Positions 24,095 through 32,248 of a stretch of 49,016 nt of DNA are shown here, one piece after another (within the stretch, counting starts at the first letter, position 1; the number at the start of each line of letters is the position of its first letter). Source of the stretch: Muribaculaceae bacterium. GTDB lineage: Bacteria; Bacteroidota; Bacteroidia; Bacteroidales; Muribaculaceae. The translations under genes were made by a program, and so were the position numbers. The stretch is taken from contig JAFTEU010000132.1 of the NCBI GenBank assembly GCA_017453505.1, forward strand, positions 1 to 49,016, read 5' to 3'. The notes under the pieces are model-generated. The model was not told the DNA's origin. It saw nothing but the letters and a program-made list of their open reading frames with translations, and ran no database searches.

Positions 24095-26053
24095 ATGCTG
24101 AAGAGATTTATTCATAGTAATATCGGGGCTGCAGTGTTAAATGTGCTGCTGGCCTATCTCGTTTGGATGCTTTCGCGGGTGGCGTTCTTCATGGAGAACT
24201 GGTCCACCTTTGCCCCCTACATGTCGTGGTCACTGTTGTGGAGCATGATGCGCGGAGCGTTGGTGTTTGATACGTCGGCATTGCTCTATATCAACGCCCT
24301 CTATCTGGCGCTCATGCTGCTACCGTTGCACCTCAAGGAGCGTGCGGGCTTCCACAAGGGGCTGAAGTGGCTATTTGTCGTTACCAATGCCGTCGGCATC
24401 GCCATGAACTTGATGGATGCTGTCTATTTCCAGTACACGGGTCGGCGCTCGACGGTGACGGTCTTCACCGAGTTTGCCAACGAGGGCAACATCACGTCCA
24501 TCATCTTGACTGAGTTCCTGCGCCACTGGTACCTGGTGCTGGCCTTTGTCGCGCTGGTTGCCATCCTGTGGCGCTGCTATACCAAACCGCGGCTTGAGGC
24601 CTATCGCTTCGGCTCTCACTACTATATCTCTCAGGCGGCAGCCCTGCTGGTGATGATACCGCTGGCCATTGTGGGCATCCGCGGCAGTGTCACGGCGGGC
24701 ACTCGTCCCATCACCATCAGCAACGCCAACCAGTTTGTCAACCGCCCAGTTGAGGCCTCGGTCGTGTTGAACACGCCGTTCTCGATGATACGCAGCCTGG
24801 GCAAGAGACCCTTTGTCACGCCAAGCTATATGTCTCGCGAGCAGATGGAAGCTCTTTATAGCCCTGTTCATCTGCATCCTGTTGTCGACGAGAAGAGCCA
24901 TGCGGGTAAGAACGTGGTCATCCTTATCGTCGAGAGCATGGGTAAGGAGTACATCGGGTCGTTGAACCATGACCTGGATGGTGGAAACTACAAGGGTTAT
25001 ATGCCCTTTATCGACAGTCTGATCACGCGGTCGCTCACCTTCAAGTACAGCTATGCTAACGGGCGCATCAGCATGGATGCCATGCCCTCAATCTTGTCGG
25101 GCCTGCCCATGATGGTCGAGTCGATTTTCCTCACCCCCGCCTCGCTCAACGATGTGGACGGTATCTCCTCGATACTGGGCCGCGAAGGCTACAGCACCGC
25201 CTTCTTCCACGGTGGGCACAACATCTCGATGGGCTTCAGCGCCTATGCCCACAGCATCGGCTACCAGCGTTATTACGGCCTGGACGAGTTCTGCCAGTCG
25301 CCCAAGTATGGCGGCATGGACGACTTTGACGGCAAGTGGGCCATCTGGGATGAGCCGTTCCTGCAATTCACTCTCGATAACGTCAAGGAGATGAAAGAGC
25401 CCTTCCTGGCAACGGTGTTTACCGCGTCGTCCCACCATCCCTATAACGTCCCCAATCAGTACCGCGACTCGCTGCGCGACGAGGGCGGCCAGCCCATTCA
25501 CAAGTGTGTGCGCTACACCGACATGGCCTTGCGGCGCTTCTTTGAGCGTGCGAGCCGTGAACCGTGGTACAGGAACACCATCTTTGTCCTTGTGGCCGAC
25601 CATACCAACCAGAACAGCCACGATGTCTATAAGACCGACCTGGGTCTGTACAGCATCCCCATCATCTTCTACACGCCCGACGGCACTTTGTCGCCCGCCG
25701 TGCGTGAGGACCTCATCGTTCAGCAGACCGATATTACTCCGACGCTGCTGCATCTGCTGGGTTACAGCAAGCCCTATGTTGCCTTCGGTGATGATGTGCT
25801 GGCGGCCGATCCTACTGGGACTTGGGCCTTCAGCTACAACGCAGGCATCTATCAGCTGGTCAAGGATGACCTGATGCTGCAGTTCGACGGCGAGAAGACC
25901 ACTGCCGTCTATCGCTTCAAGAGCGATCGCCTCTTAAAGGAAAATCTGGTTGACCGTCTGCCCGAGCAGCAAGGTTTGGAACAGTTCGTGAAGGCTATCA
26001 TCCAGCAGTACATGTCACGCATGAACGAGAACCGTCTCCTGCCCAACAAGTAA
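24095..26053 (+). CDS. LTA-synthase-type sulfatase-fold membrane protein
   Basis: 652 residues from the ATG at 24095. Four or five transmembrane helices in the first 210 residues, then an extracytoplasmic alkaline-phosphatase/sulfatase domain like LtaS/OpgB/MdoB. Signature pieces: NVVILIVESMGKEYIGSL (metal-binding Asp/Glu region), ISMDAMPSILSGLP with the catalytic Thr position occupied by Ser-Met-Asp-Ala-Met, STAFFHGGHNISMGF, and FVLVADHTNQNS. Such enzymes move phosphoglycerol or phosphoethanolamine onto glycans or lipids. Bacteroidales do not make classical lipoteichoic acid, so a different acceptor is likely. Operon with the GH3 gene. Confidence 0.85.
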   Translation: MLKRFIHSNIGAAVLNVLLAYLVWMLSRVAFFMENWSTFAPYMSWSLLWSMMRGALVFDTSALLYINALYLALMLLPLHLKERAGFHKGLKWLFVVTNAVGIAMNLMDAVYFQYTGRRSTVTVFTEFANEGNITSIILTEFLRHWYLVLAFVALVAILWRCYTKPRLEAYRFGSHYYISQAAALLVMIPLAIVGIRGSVTAGTRPITISNANQFVNRPVEASVVLNTPFSMIRSLGKRPFVTPSYMSREQMEALYSPVHLHPVVDEKSHAGKNVVILIVESMGKEYIGSLNHDLDGGNYKGYMPFIDSLITRSLTFKYSYANGRISMDAMPSILSGLPMMVESIFLTPASLNDVDGISSILGREGYSTAFFHGGHNISMGFSAYAHSIGYQRYYGLDEFCQSPKYGGMDDFDGKWAIWDEPFLQFTLDNVKEMKEPFLATVFTASSHHPYNVPNQYRDSLRDEGGQPIHKCVRYTDMALRRFFERASREPWYRNTIFVLVADHTNQNSHDVYKTDLGLYSIPIIFYTPDGTLSPAVREDLIVQQTDITPTLLHLLGYSKPYVAFGDDVLAADPTGTWAFSYNAGIYQLVKDDLMLQFDGEKTTAVYRFKSDRLLKENLVDRLPEQQGLEQFVKAIIQQYMSRMNENRLLPNK

Positions 26054-26082
26054 CAACAACTATCATCCTGCCCATAAAAACA

Positions 26083-26119
26083 AAATCCCCCGGCAATCTT
26101 GACGATCGTCGGGGAATCT
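26083..26119 (-). terminator. Terminator of tRNA-Leu
   Basis: Read on the minus strand, an imperfect stem ATTCCCCGACGA / TTGCCGGGGGAT with a small loop is followed by a T-rich run GATTTTGTTTTTATG. Confidence 0.65.
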
Positions 26120-26125
26120 CGTTGT

Positions 26126-26210
26126 TGGTGCCCAGGGCGGGACTCGAACCCGCACACCTTGCGGCACACGCACCTGAAACGTGCGCGTCTACCAATTCCG
26201 CCACCTGGGC
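26126..26210 (-). tRNA. tRNA-Leu(CAG)
   Basis: Minus strand begins GCCCAGGTGGCGGAATTGG and ends CCCTGGGCACCA. Acceptor stem pairs GCCCAGG with CCTGGGC. Anticodon stem CACGT/GCGTG encloses loop TTCAGGT, anticodon CAG. A long variable arm (GTGCCGCAAGGTGT) marks a class II tRNA. The 3' CCA is encoded. Confidence 0.96.
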
Positions 26211-26247
26211 ATGTGGCCATGCGCAATTCGTTTTGCGTTTAGCGGTG

Positions 26248-26277
26248 CAAAGGTAGTACTTTTTTTTAATATACAAG
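26248..26277 (-). promoter_or_regulatory. Promoter of tRNA-Leu
   Basis: Minus strand CTTG (26277-26274), 18-base spacer, TACCTTTG (26255-26248). The -33 box has one mismatch. Confidence 0.55.
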
Positions 26278-26335
26278 CGATTTGGCAAAAAAAATGTGTA
26301 AAAAACGCATTTTTCTTGTATGAGGGGTGCCTGAA

Positions 26336-28435
26336 TTACCGATTGAGGCGTCGGTTATTCCGGTTATTCTTGGCATCGTTATACTTGTTGCCGGTGTAGG
26401 AGGCATTGGAGATGCCGGTGCCGAATTCGTCTTCCTCCTCGTCCTCATCACCGCTGGATTTGTCCTGTTTTTTCTCCACCTTGTTCTTGGCTTGTTCGGG
26501 CTTATTGTGCCGTATGTCGTCGGGCTTCTGCAGATCGAGTGCCGTCTCATAGATGTTCCAGTTCTCGTCCAGGTCCCAGTTGGCACGCAGGCGCAGTTTC
26601 TTGGGGTAGTAGTACACTTCCTCGGGTTGCAGGTGGCTTGCATAGTTGCCCGTGTCCCACTTGCCATTGCCGTTGCTGTCGATGGTCAGTCGCAGGTAGT
26701 AGGTGCCGGGCGTCACGTTGATGAGTTCAAACGCGTTGTTCTTGACCGGCACGGTGCGTATGACCTTCTCGCCGCTGGCTAGCAGCTCGACAAAGGCGCT
26801 GTCCTTGACGTTGACGTGGAAATAGACGTTGGCATACTGTTCCAGACCTCTCACCTTGAGCTCCTTGGACAACCTGTCGTTGCACAAGCCATAGACTGAG
26901 GCCACCGCAGCGCTGTCGATGGTGATGCGGTAGGTCGAGTCGGGGAGGGTAGTGACAGGCAGCCAGTAACGCATCGGGTTGCAGTCATCCACGAGGCGCA
27001 GTGGCGGTGTGGTGCCGGAATAGGGTACCCACAGCGTGTCACGCTTCATCTCCAAGTGGACACCGCCAGGGTCGATCGAGGCGATGGGCACATCAAACTT
27101 GAGAATAATCGAGTCTCCCACGTCGATAGTGCCGCTCTTGGCGAGATCCATGTTGAGCTTGGGTGTCTCGTTGGGATCGACGCGTTGCAGTTCCTTGAGT
27201 TCATCGAGCTCGCCCTCGTTGAGTTCCTTGCCTTGAGCGGCGGCTTTCTCTTGTTTTTCAAGAAGTTGGGCGAGACGCTTGGCTCGCTCTTCGCGTTCCT
27301 TGGCTTTCTTTTCTTCTTCCTTGACTTGGGCTGCTGGCTTGCGGTAGCCGAAGCGTATAGTGTCGGTCGCTTGCTGGAGCCGATCGGCGGTATCGGTGCG
27401 CAAGTAGGTCATGGCGACGATGATGGTGTCGGTCTTGATCATTGCCGAGTCGGTAATCCAGTAGAAAAGGGAGTCGTTGTCGGCCGTGCGCTCCACACGG
27501 TACCAGTCGGGTTGATGCTGTGCGGGCCGGATGACATCGAGGGTGGGCAGCGTGTCGTTGGGGGCTCCGAAGAGCATGTAGAGCTTGTTGTCGGCCGGAC
27601 GACTGGTCTGCTTGATGTAATGGGAGCGGTAGCCCTCGTTGAACATGCACAGCAGCAAGTCATTGGGCAAGAACAGCGTGTGGGTGCCTGTCATCACCGA
27701 GTCCACCTTGCGGTCGAAGGTAAAGATGGTGTCCGACGACGTGTACTCACTAGTCGAGGGAACGATAATCTTGTCCAGGAAGGCGATGTCCTCGGTGCGC
27801 GCCATGCGGTAGTCGCCGTCCACATCGTTGATGGCAAACACGTGATAACTACCAGGCTTGAGCCCCAGGATGGTGAACTTGCCGCGGTCGTTGGTTCGGC
27901 TGACACGCTCCAGGGGCACGCGGGTGAAGGCGCTGTCCTCGAGGTTGCTGTGCAAGCCGACGATGACGTGCTGCATGGGCTCCAGGTCACTGGCGCGGAG
28001 CACGATGCCCGACACGGCCAGCGTGTCAATCTCGTCGCCTGTCGAGAAGGCAAACGCATAGCCGTCCAGCTGATTGCTCTCGTTGTTGTCCTCGATGGCG
28101 TTGGAGAAGTCGATGACATAGGTCGTGTTTTCCTCCAGGGGCTCACGGAACTCGACGGTGACCTTCTTGCCGACGGTGCGGATGAGGGGCTGCGACTTGG
28201 GTGCGGGTGAGACGATGACCTTCTTCTGCTGGTCCTTGAGGTTGATGATCTCGTCGAAAGTGATCTCAACCTTCTGGCCCTTGAAGTTGAGCGATCCAGG
28301 CGCTGGCGAGGTCTTGGTTACCTGGGGTGGCGTGTAGTCGCGCGGGCCACCCTCGGGTGACCCGATGCTGGCGCATGCCATGAGCAAAGCGCCCACGACA
28401 GCCATCATCAACCAGTATGTCCATGTTGCCTTCAT
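26336..28435 (-). CDS. Large lipoprotein with N-terminal bacterial Ig-like domain
   Basis: 699 residues. The signal peptide ends in LLMAC, so Cys21 would carry the lipid, followed by ASIGSPEGGPRDYTPPQV. The first 120 residues form a Big_5-type Ig domain (NFKGQKVEITFDEIINLKDQ, then TYVIDFSNAIEDNNE). Further beta-rich domains follow, a highly charged coiled coil near residues 365-405 (VKEEEKKAKEREERAKRLAQ), another Ig-like part, and a C-terminus with GNGKWDTGNYASHLQPEEVY, typical of a large Bacteroidota family of envelope lipoproteins of unknown role. The tail is Asn/Arg-rich and acidic before that. A -7 box lies 13 bases before the start. Confidence 0.85.
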   Translation of the reverse strand: MKATWTYWLMMAVVGALLMACASIGSPEGGPRDYTPPQVTKTSPAPGSLNFKGQKVEITFDEIINLKDQQKKVIVSPAPKSQPLIRTVGKKVTVEFREPLEENTTYVIDFSNAIEDNNESNQLDGYAFAFSTGDEIDTLAVSGIVLRASDLEPMQHVIVGLHSNLEDSAFTRVPLERVSRTNDRGKFTILGLKPGSYHVFAINDVDGDYRMARTEDIAFLDKIIVPSTSEYTSSDTIFTFDRKVDSVMTGTHTLFLPNDLLLCMFNEGYRSHYIKQTSRPADNKLYMLFGAPNDTLPTLDVIRPAQHQPDWYRVERTADNDSLFYWITDSAMIKTDTIIVAMTYLRTDTADRLQQATDTIRFGYRKPAAQVKEEEKKAKEREERAKRLAQLLEKQEKAAAQGKELNEGELDELKELQRVDPNETPKLNMDLAKSGTIDVGDSIILKFDVPIASIDPGGVHLEMKRDTLWVPYSGTTPPLRLVDDCNPMRYWLPVTTLPDSTYRITIDSAAVASVYGLCNDRLSKELKVRGLEQYANVYFHVNVKDSAFVELLASGEKVIRTVPVKNNAFELINVTPGTYYLRLTIDSNGNGKWDTGNYASHLQPEEVYYYPKKLRLRANWDLDENWNIYETALDLQKPDDIRHNKPEQAKNKVEKKQDKSSGDEDEEEDEFGTGISNASYTGNKYNDAKNNRNNRRLNR

Positions 28436-28448
28436 AAATAATGTGCCG

Positions 28449-28456
28449 CAAAGGTA
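28449..28456 (-). promoter_or_regulatory. -7 box of the Ig-like lipoprotein gene
   Basis: Minus strand TACCTTTG, 13 bases before the ATG at 28435. No -33 TTTG at the expected distance. Confidence 0.45.
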
Positions 28457-28463
28457 GTATAAA

Positions 28464-28500
28464 GTTTTCAGTTTTCGGTTTTCGGCTTTCAGTTTTTCGG
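28464..28500. repeat. Heptamer tandem repeat, GTTTTC(A/G) type
   Basis: Units GTTTTCA, GTTTTCG, GTTTTCG, GCTTTCA, then GTTTTTCGG. Same 7-base period and T-rich theme as the repeats in the susC-susD spacer. It lies in the divergent spacer before blaI. Confidence 0.6.
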
Positions 28501-28570
28501 AGCGACCGCACCGAAATACTCAACAAAAGCCTGAAAGGGTTTCGTGCTGTCGTCCGAGAAAACTAATGTT

Positions 28571-28589
28571 TTTAGTTTTATTAACTAAA
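28571..28589. promoter_or_regulatory. Candidate BlaI-type operator
   Basis: Perfect dyad TTTAGTT-N5-AACTAAA about 66 bases before the blaI-like start. A further half-site AACTAA lies at 28561-28566 and another near 28604. BlaI/CopY repressors bind dyads and control themselves; the match to this gene is inference. Confidence 0.45.
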
Positions 28590-28654
28590 ATAATTTGTTT
28601 TATAACTAAGATGTTTGGTTAATTTGCGATGTCAAACTTTAAAAGGCTTGAAAA

Positions 28655-29023
28655 ATGAAACAGTTAACCCAAAAAGAAGAGGAAATCATGGAACGGATGT
28701 GGAATCACGGTCCCTTGCTCGTGCGTGAGTTGCAGGCTTATTATGATGAGCCCCGGCCCCATGTGAATACCCTGGCTACATTGATGAAGATATTGGAAGA
28801 GAAAGGTTTCCTGGGCCACAAGGCCATCACGGCGCGCTGCTTCCAGTATTTTGCCCGCATCAGCCGCGAGGAGTACCGTGGTGGCTCGTTGGAGGGTGTA
28901 ATCAACAAGTTCTTCGGCAAGTCCTACCTGAGTGCCGTCTCGGCGCTTGTCAAGAGTGAAAAGGTCAGCATCGATGACCTGAAGGAACTCATTCGTGAAG
29001 TGGAAGAGAACAACCAACAGTAA
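28655..29023 (+). CDS. BlaI/MecI/CopY-family transcriptional repressor
   Basis: 122 residues, normal length. The N-terminal winged helix (LTQKEEEIMERMWNHGPLLV, then HVNTLATLMKILEEKGFLGH) is characteristic of the Penicillinase_R family, followed by a dimerisation helix. Such repressors are normally paired with a BlaR1/MecR1 membrane protease that cleaves them when a signal arrives. Here the partner gene starts 13 bases downstream but is cut off after about 65 codons, so the repressor has lost its local sensor. It may be constitutive, respond to another protease, or be on the way to loss. Confidence 0.88.
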   Translation: MKQLTQKEEEIMERMWNHGPLLVRELQAYYDEPRPHVNTLATLMKILEEKGFLGHKAITARCFQYFARISREEYRGGSLEGVINKFFGKSYLSAVSALVKSEKVSIDDLKELIREVEENNQQ

Positions 29024-29036
29024 ACGATGCATTGCC

Positions 29037-29285
29037 ATGTTACTCATTTATCAAATCAAAGTGGGCCTGTGCCTCATCATGTTCTACCTGCTATGGAAGT
29101 TGCTCCTCAGCCGTGAGACCTTGCACCGCTTCAACCGTTTTGCCCTGCTGGCGGTCATGGTACTTGCCCTGGTGCTGCCGTGGATATGCCTCTCGCTGGA
29201 TGCTCCGGTGGCGGTGGCCAGTAGCGTGAGTCCGATGAAACTTGATTGTCGGACTCATGTAAAATACAACGAATACATTAGTTGA
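29037..29285 (+). pseudogene. Truncated BlaR1/MecR1 (M56 peptidase) gene
   Basis: The first 60 or so residues match the N-terminal membrane segments of M56 sensors: IYQIKVGLCLIMFYLLWKLL, then the signature LHRFNRFALLAVMVLALVLP. After about residue 63 the frame runs into unrelated sequence and stops; the HEXXH metalloprotease and sensor parts of a 400-700 residue protein are missing. An 8-bp perfect inverted repeat TGAGTCCG/CGGACTCA (29227-29234 and 29250-29257) sits exactly where similarity ends. The next gene starts 24 bases past the stop. A deletion or insertion has replaced the rest. Confidence 0.72.
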
Positions 29286-29308
29286 TAAACTTAAAGAGCT
29301 CTATTGAA

Positions 29309-30829
29309 ATGAGAATCAGAAACATATTAGTCGGATTGGCGGTGGCTATTGCCCTTGCCGGATGCTCGGTTAGCAAAATTCCACCTTTTGCATCATCAAG
29401 ATGGACTCTTGATGGCAACGTGGCAAGCAGCGCGCGTCATGGTATGGCGATCAACTTTGGCGGTGAGAGTGTATTCCCTATCACTAACATGAGTGATGGC
29501 GAATATGACTTGCACTTTATCACCGGCGAAGAACAATTTCAAGCCTACGACACCTATTGCAGGGATTATATCGCATCGGCAATCAGTAAAATTCCACTGA
29601 CAATCGACTCGTTGCAATTGGTGCTTGCCGACCAGTTTATCGTGTTTACTCCCAATCTGTACAGTCAATGGATGCCCGACTTTGTGCGCCAGAGCGACGG
29701 GGTGGAACTGGTCGTTGAGGCTAACCCTCGAGATGGAGCCATTCAGCCGCATGATGAGATATGGCGCAATTTCATTTTCGACAACAAGCGGCATCGCATT
29801 CTCGTCGTTGACCGCTTGGTGAAAAACGGGAAGCATCTGGGTATCGTCTATATCATGCAGGGCGAGGACAAGCATGTTCCGTTTTCAGGAAATTTCCATT
29901 ACGATATCACCGCCTGGCGCAATATTCAACCTGTGGGCGAGCACATGAGAGCGCTCCTCGACATAACGATTGACGCAAGCAACTCTACGGTGCCGTCTCG
30001 CACCTATGGCGAATGTATTCACGCCGCCGACTCCTGCTTTATGGCCGGTGATTACAAGGGGGCATCAAGACAGTTTGAGACAGCGTTCGCTACCGGGGAG
30101 ACAATCTATGGCGCTCACCTGTACAATGCGGCATGTGCAGCGGCATTGGCGGGTGATAACGACGTGGCATTTGCCCGACTGAGGGCCCGTATCAGCAACG
30201 AGCCCGATTGGTATGTCGATGACCCCGCAGCCGATAGCGACCTTGCCCCACTCCATGACGACGCAAGGTGGAGTGGCTATGTCGATACCTTGACGGCCCG
30301 CCGCGACCGCATTGAAGCGAATTTCGACAAGCCGTTAAGGGGAAGACTGCAAGAAATAGCCCAGAGCGACCAGAGCATACGTTATGAGTTTCTGGAGGCC
30401 TACCGTGCTGCCGGACCAAACCAAGCACTCATTGACTCGCTGACACATGAGATGCAACGTGTCGATAGCATCAATCAAGAGGCGATATGCAACATATTGG
30501 ACACACGAGGCTTTGTGGGGAGTGACAAAGTGGGAAATGCCTGTGCCGTGTTTTGGCTTGTCATTCAACATGCGCCGGTCGAATTGCAAAAGAAATATTA
30601 CCCACTTTTTGAGCAAGCATCACATCGAGGTGACATCTCGCTGGAGAGCATTGCGATGATGGACGATAGAATTGCCATGTTTGAGAATCGTCCGCAACGA
30701 TATGGCACTCAAATTGTTGACGGAAAACTTTACCAACTGCTTGACCCAAACAAGGTTGACCAATGGCGGCACGAAATGGGAATGCCGCCACTTGAACACT
30801 ACCTGATGCAAATGGGCATCTCGCAATGA
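29309..30829 (+). CDS. Lipoprotein with TPR-like middle and DUF6624 C-terminal domain
   Basis: 506 residues from the ATG at 29309; an in-frame TTG lies 27 bases upstream. Lipobox IALAGC gives a lipid-anchored Cys19. Residues 20-230 are a beta-rich domain I do not recognise. A TPR-like helical stretch follows (AADSCFMAGDYKGASRQFET, then YGAHLYNAACAAALAGDNDV and DSDLAPLHDDARWSGYVDTL). The last 140 residues fit DUF6624: FWLVIQHAPVELQKKYYPLF, SIAMMDDRIAMFENRPQRYG, and the end WRHEMGMPPLEHYL. No catalytic motif is evident. It lies between the truncated blaR1 and a decayed restriction locus, in a region that looks inserted. Confidence 0.75.
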   Translation: MRIRNILVGLAVAIALAGCSVSKIPPFASSRWTLDGNVASSARHGMAINFGGESVFPITNMSDGEYDLHFITGEEQFQAYDTYCRDYIASAISKIPLTIDSLQLVLADQFIVFTPNLYSQWMPDFVRQSDGVELVVEANPRDGAIQPHDEIWRNFIFDNKRHRILVVDRLVKNGKHLGIVYIMQGEDKHVPFSGNFHYDITAWRNIQPVGEHMRALLDITIDASNSTVPSRTYGECIHAADSCFMAGDYKGASRQFETAFATGETIYGAHLYNAACAAALAGDNDVAFARLRARISNEPDWYVDDPAADSDLAPLHDDARWSGYVDTLTARRDRIEANFDKPLRGRLQEIAQSDQSIRYEFLEAYRAAGPNQALIDSLTHEMQRVDSINQEAICNILDTRGFVGSDKVGNACAVFWLVIQHAPVELQKKYYPLFEQASHRGDISLESIAMMDDRIAMFENRPQRYGTQIVDGKLYQLLDPNKVDQWRHEMGMPPLEHYLMQMGISQ

Positions 30830-30843
30830 TTCCATGGGGATGA

Positions 30844-30954
30844 TGGGGCACCTTTAACGTGAGTGGCAGATTGCAGGGCGGAGATAGTTCTAACCGTCTT
30901 CGTGTGGAGCAGTTTGCTTTGTCAAGCGGGCTTACAAAAGAATACTTAGGCTAA
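30844..30954 (+). pseudogene. Possible C-terminal remnant of a lost gene
   Basis: A 36-codon open frame without a start codon reads WGTFNVSGRLQGGDSSNR and ends LSSGLTKEYLG before a stop. Composition looks protein-like, and it lies downstream of the DUF6624 gene where the far end of the broken blaR1 could be expected. I cannot assign it to a family. Low confidence. Confidence 0.2.
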
Positions 30955-30970
30955 GACATCCTGAGGGTTT

Positions 30971-31059
30971 CTCGCTAATTTTCTATATCTTTGCGCTCAA
31001 AATTGCGATTTAGCGAGGAGCAATGAAATCCCCCTTTCATATTGCCGAGCGAGAGCAAT
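30971..31059 (+). promoter_or_regulatory. Promoter box and structured leader of the YhcG nuclease gene
   Basis: TATCTTTG at 30986-30993 is flanked by the inverted repeat CTCGCTAA (30971-30978) and TTAGCGAG (31010-31017). The leader holds two tandem hairpins ATTGC-N13-GCAAT (31002-31024) and ATTGC-N9-GCAAT (31041-31059), each with GCGAG inside. The start codon overlaps GAGCGCAAA (31071-31079), complementary to 30990-30998. Function unknown; could be autoregulation. Confidence 0.45.
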
Positions 31060-31078
31060 TTATCTAAAAAGAGCGCAA

Positions 31079-32245
31079 ATGGCAAAGAAAGAGATAATTA
31101 AGACGACAGAGATCGAGCTTGTTCCCTCTCAAGCGGAACTGTTTCATGATGCATGTATCATTATAGATCAGGCCCAACAGTTTGCATATCGTACGGTTAA
31201 TGAAACATTGATTAAACGTAATTGGCTGTTAGGGTTGCGCATTCAACATGAGGTACTGAAAGACCAGCGTGCTGAGTATGGAGAGCAAGTTATTAAGAAT
31301 CTTGCAAAAGAACTGACCACAAAATATGGAAGTGGTTATTCGAGGAATAATCTTTACAGGTTTATTTCCTTTTACAAGTCATTCACAAGCCTTTTCAAGG
31401 CTGACAGAGGGGTATCTGAAATTGTCCCGTCACGGATGGGACAATCTGAAATAATCCCGTCAGCGATGGGATTATCTGATGGATTGGACTTGTACTCTTC
31501 CATTAAACCTACTAAGGCACTAAGGCTGTCTTGGACCCATTATAGCATTATTCTTCAAGAGCTTACAGCCGAAGGCCGTGCTTGGTATGAGAACGAAGCC
31601 GCCAAGGAAATGTGGAGTACTCGCACCCTGCAGCGCAATGTGTCGTCACAGTATTACCATCGGCTGTTGCAGTCACAGGATAAAGCCGTCGTGCATGACG
31701 AAATGGTCGAGTTGACCAAGCCATTGCAGGACAGACTGGAGTACCTGAAGAATCCTGTGGTCGCTGAATTTCTTGGTTTCAAGAACAATACCAACTATTC
31801 AGAGAGCAGCCTTGAGCAGAGCATCATTGACCACATGATTTCATTCCTCATGGAATTGGGGAAAGGCTTTGCCTTTGTTGACAGGCAGAAGCATATCCAC
31901 ACCGAGAAGGAAGACTATTATATCGACCTGGTATTCTACAATTACCACCTGCGGTGTTTTGTCTTAATTGATCTGAAAACCACAAAGTTGCGTTATCAGG
32001 ATGTTGGACAGATGGATATGTACGTCAAGATGTATGACGAGTTGGCTCGTCCCGAAGGTCATAACCCGACCATTGGCATGTTACTTTGCGCCGAGACAGA
32101 TGAAGATGTAGCTCACTATTCTGTTCTCAACAACAACGATCAACTCTTTGCCGCTAAGTACTTGACCTATATGCCGACACAAGAGGAACTCCGCCGAGAA
32201 ATAGAGCAGCAGAAAGAGTTTTTCAGATTACAAAACGAGAAATAG
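31079..32245 (+). CDS. YhcG/DUF1016-type PD-(D/E)XK nuclease
   Basis: 388 residues. N-terminal DUF1016 domain (about 25-200) with RNWLLGLRIQHEVLKDQRAE and LSWTHYSIILQELTAEGRAW, and a C-terminal YhcG nuclease domain (about 220-388). Catalytic region: DYYIDLVFYNYHLRCFVLID followed by LKTTKL, so the D...(D/E)xK triad reads D-x(n)-D-L-K, with Asp where most relatives have Glu. YhcG genes often sit in type I restriction-modification operons; here an hsdS stub starts three bases after the stop, supporting that origin. Inserted between the two halves of DUF1016 is a short decapeptide repeat (SEIVPSRMGQ, SEIIPSAMGL) coded by hairpin-forming DNA. Base composition is AT-richer than the flanking housekeeping genes. 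Confidence 0.87.
   Translation: MAKKEIIKTTEIELVPSQAELFHDACIIIDQAQQFAYRTVNETLIKRNWLLGLRIQHEVLKDQRAEYGEQVIKNLAKELTTKYGSGYSRNNLYRFISFYKSFTSLFKADRGVSEIVPSRMGQSEIIPSAMGLSDGLDLYSSIKPTKALRLSWTHYSIILQELTAEGRAWYENEAAKEMWSTRTLQRNVSSQYYHRLLQSQDKAVVHDEMVELTKPLQDRLEYLKNPVVAEFLGFKNNTNYSESSLEQSIIDHMISFLMELGKGFAFVDRQKHIHTEKEDYYIDLVFYNYHLRCFVLIDLKTTKLRYQDVGQMDMYVKMYDELARPEGHNPTIGMLLCAETDEDVAHYSVLNNNDQLFAAKYLTYMPTQEELRREIEQQKEFFRLQNEK
31415..31475 (+). repeat. Two tandem 30-base hairpin repeats inside the YhcG gene
   Basis: Unit 1 arms ATTGTCCC/GGGACAAT (31421-31428, 31438-31445); unit 2 arms ATAATCCC/GGGATTAT (31451-31458, 31468-31475); nine-base loops. The two units differ at two arm positions, and each change is matched on the other arm. 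A degenerate third copy seems to lie just upstream (31401-31420). Confidence 0.75.
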
Positions 32246-32248
32246 GTA

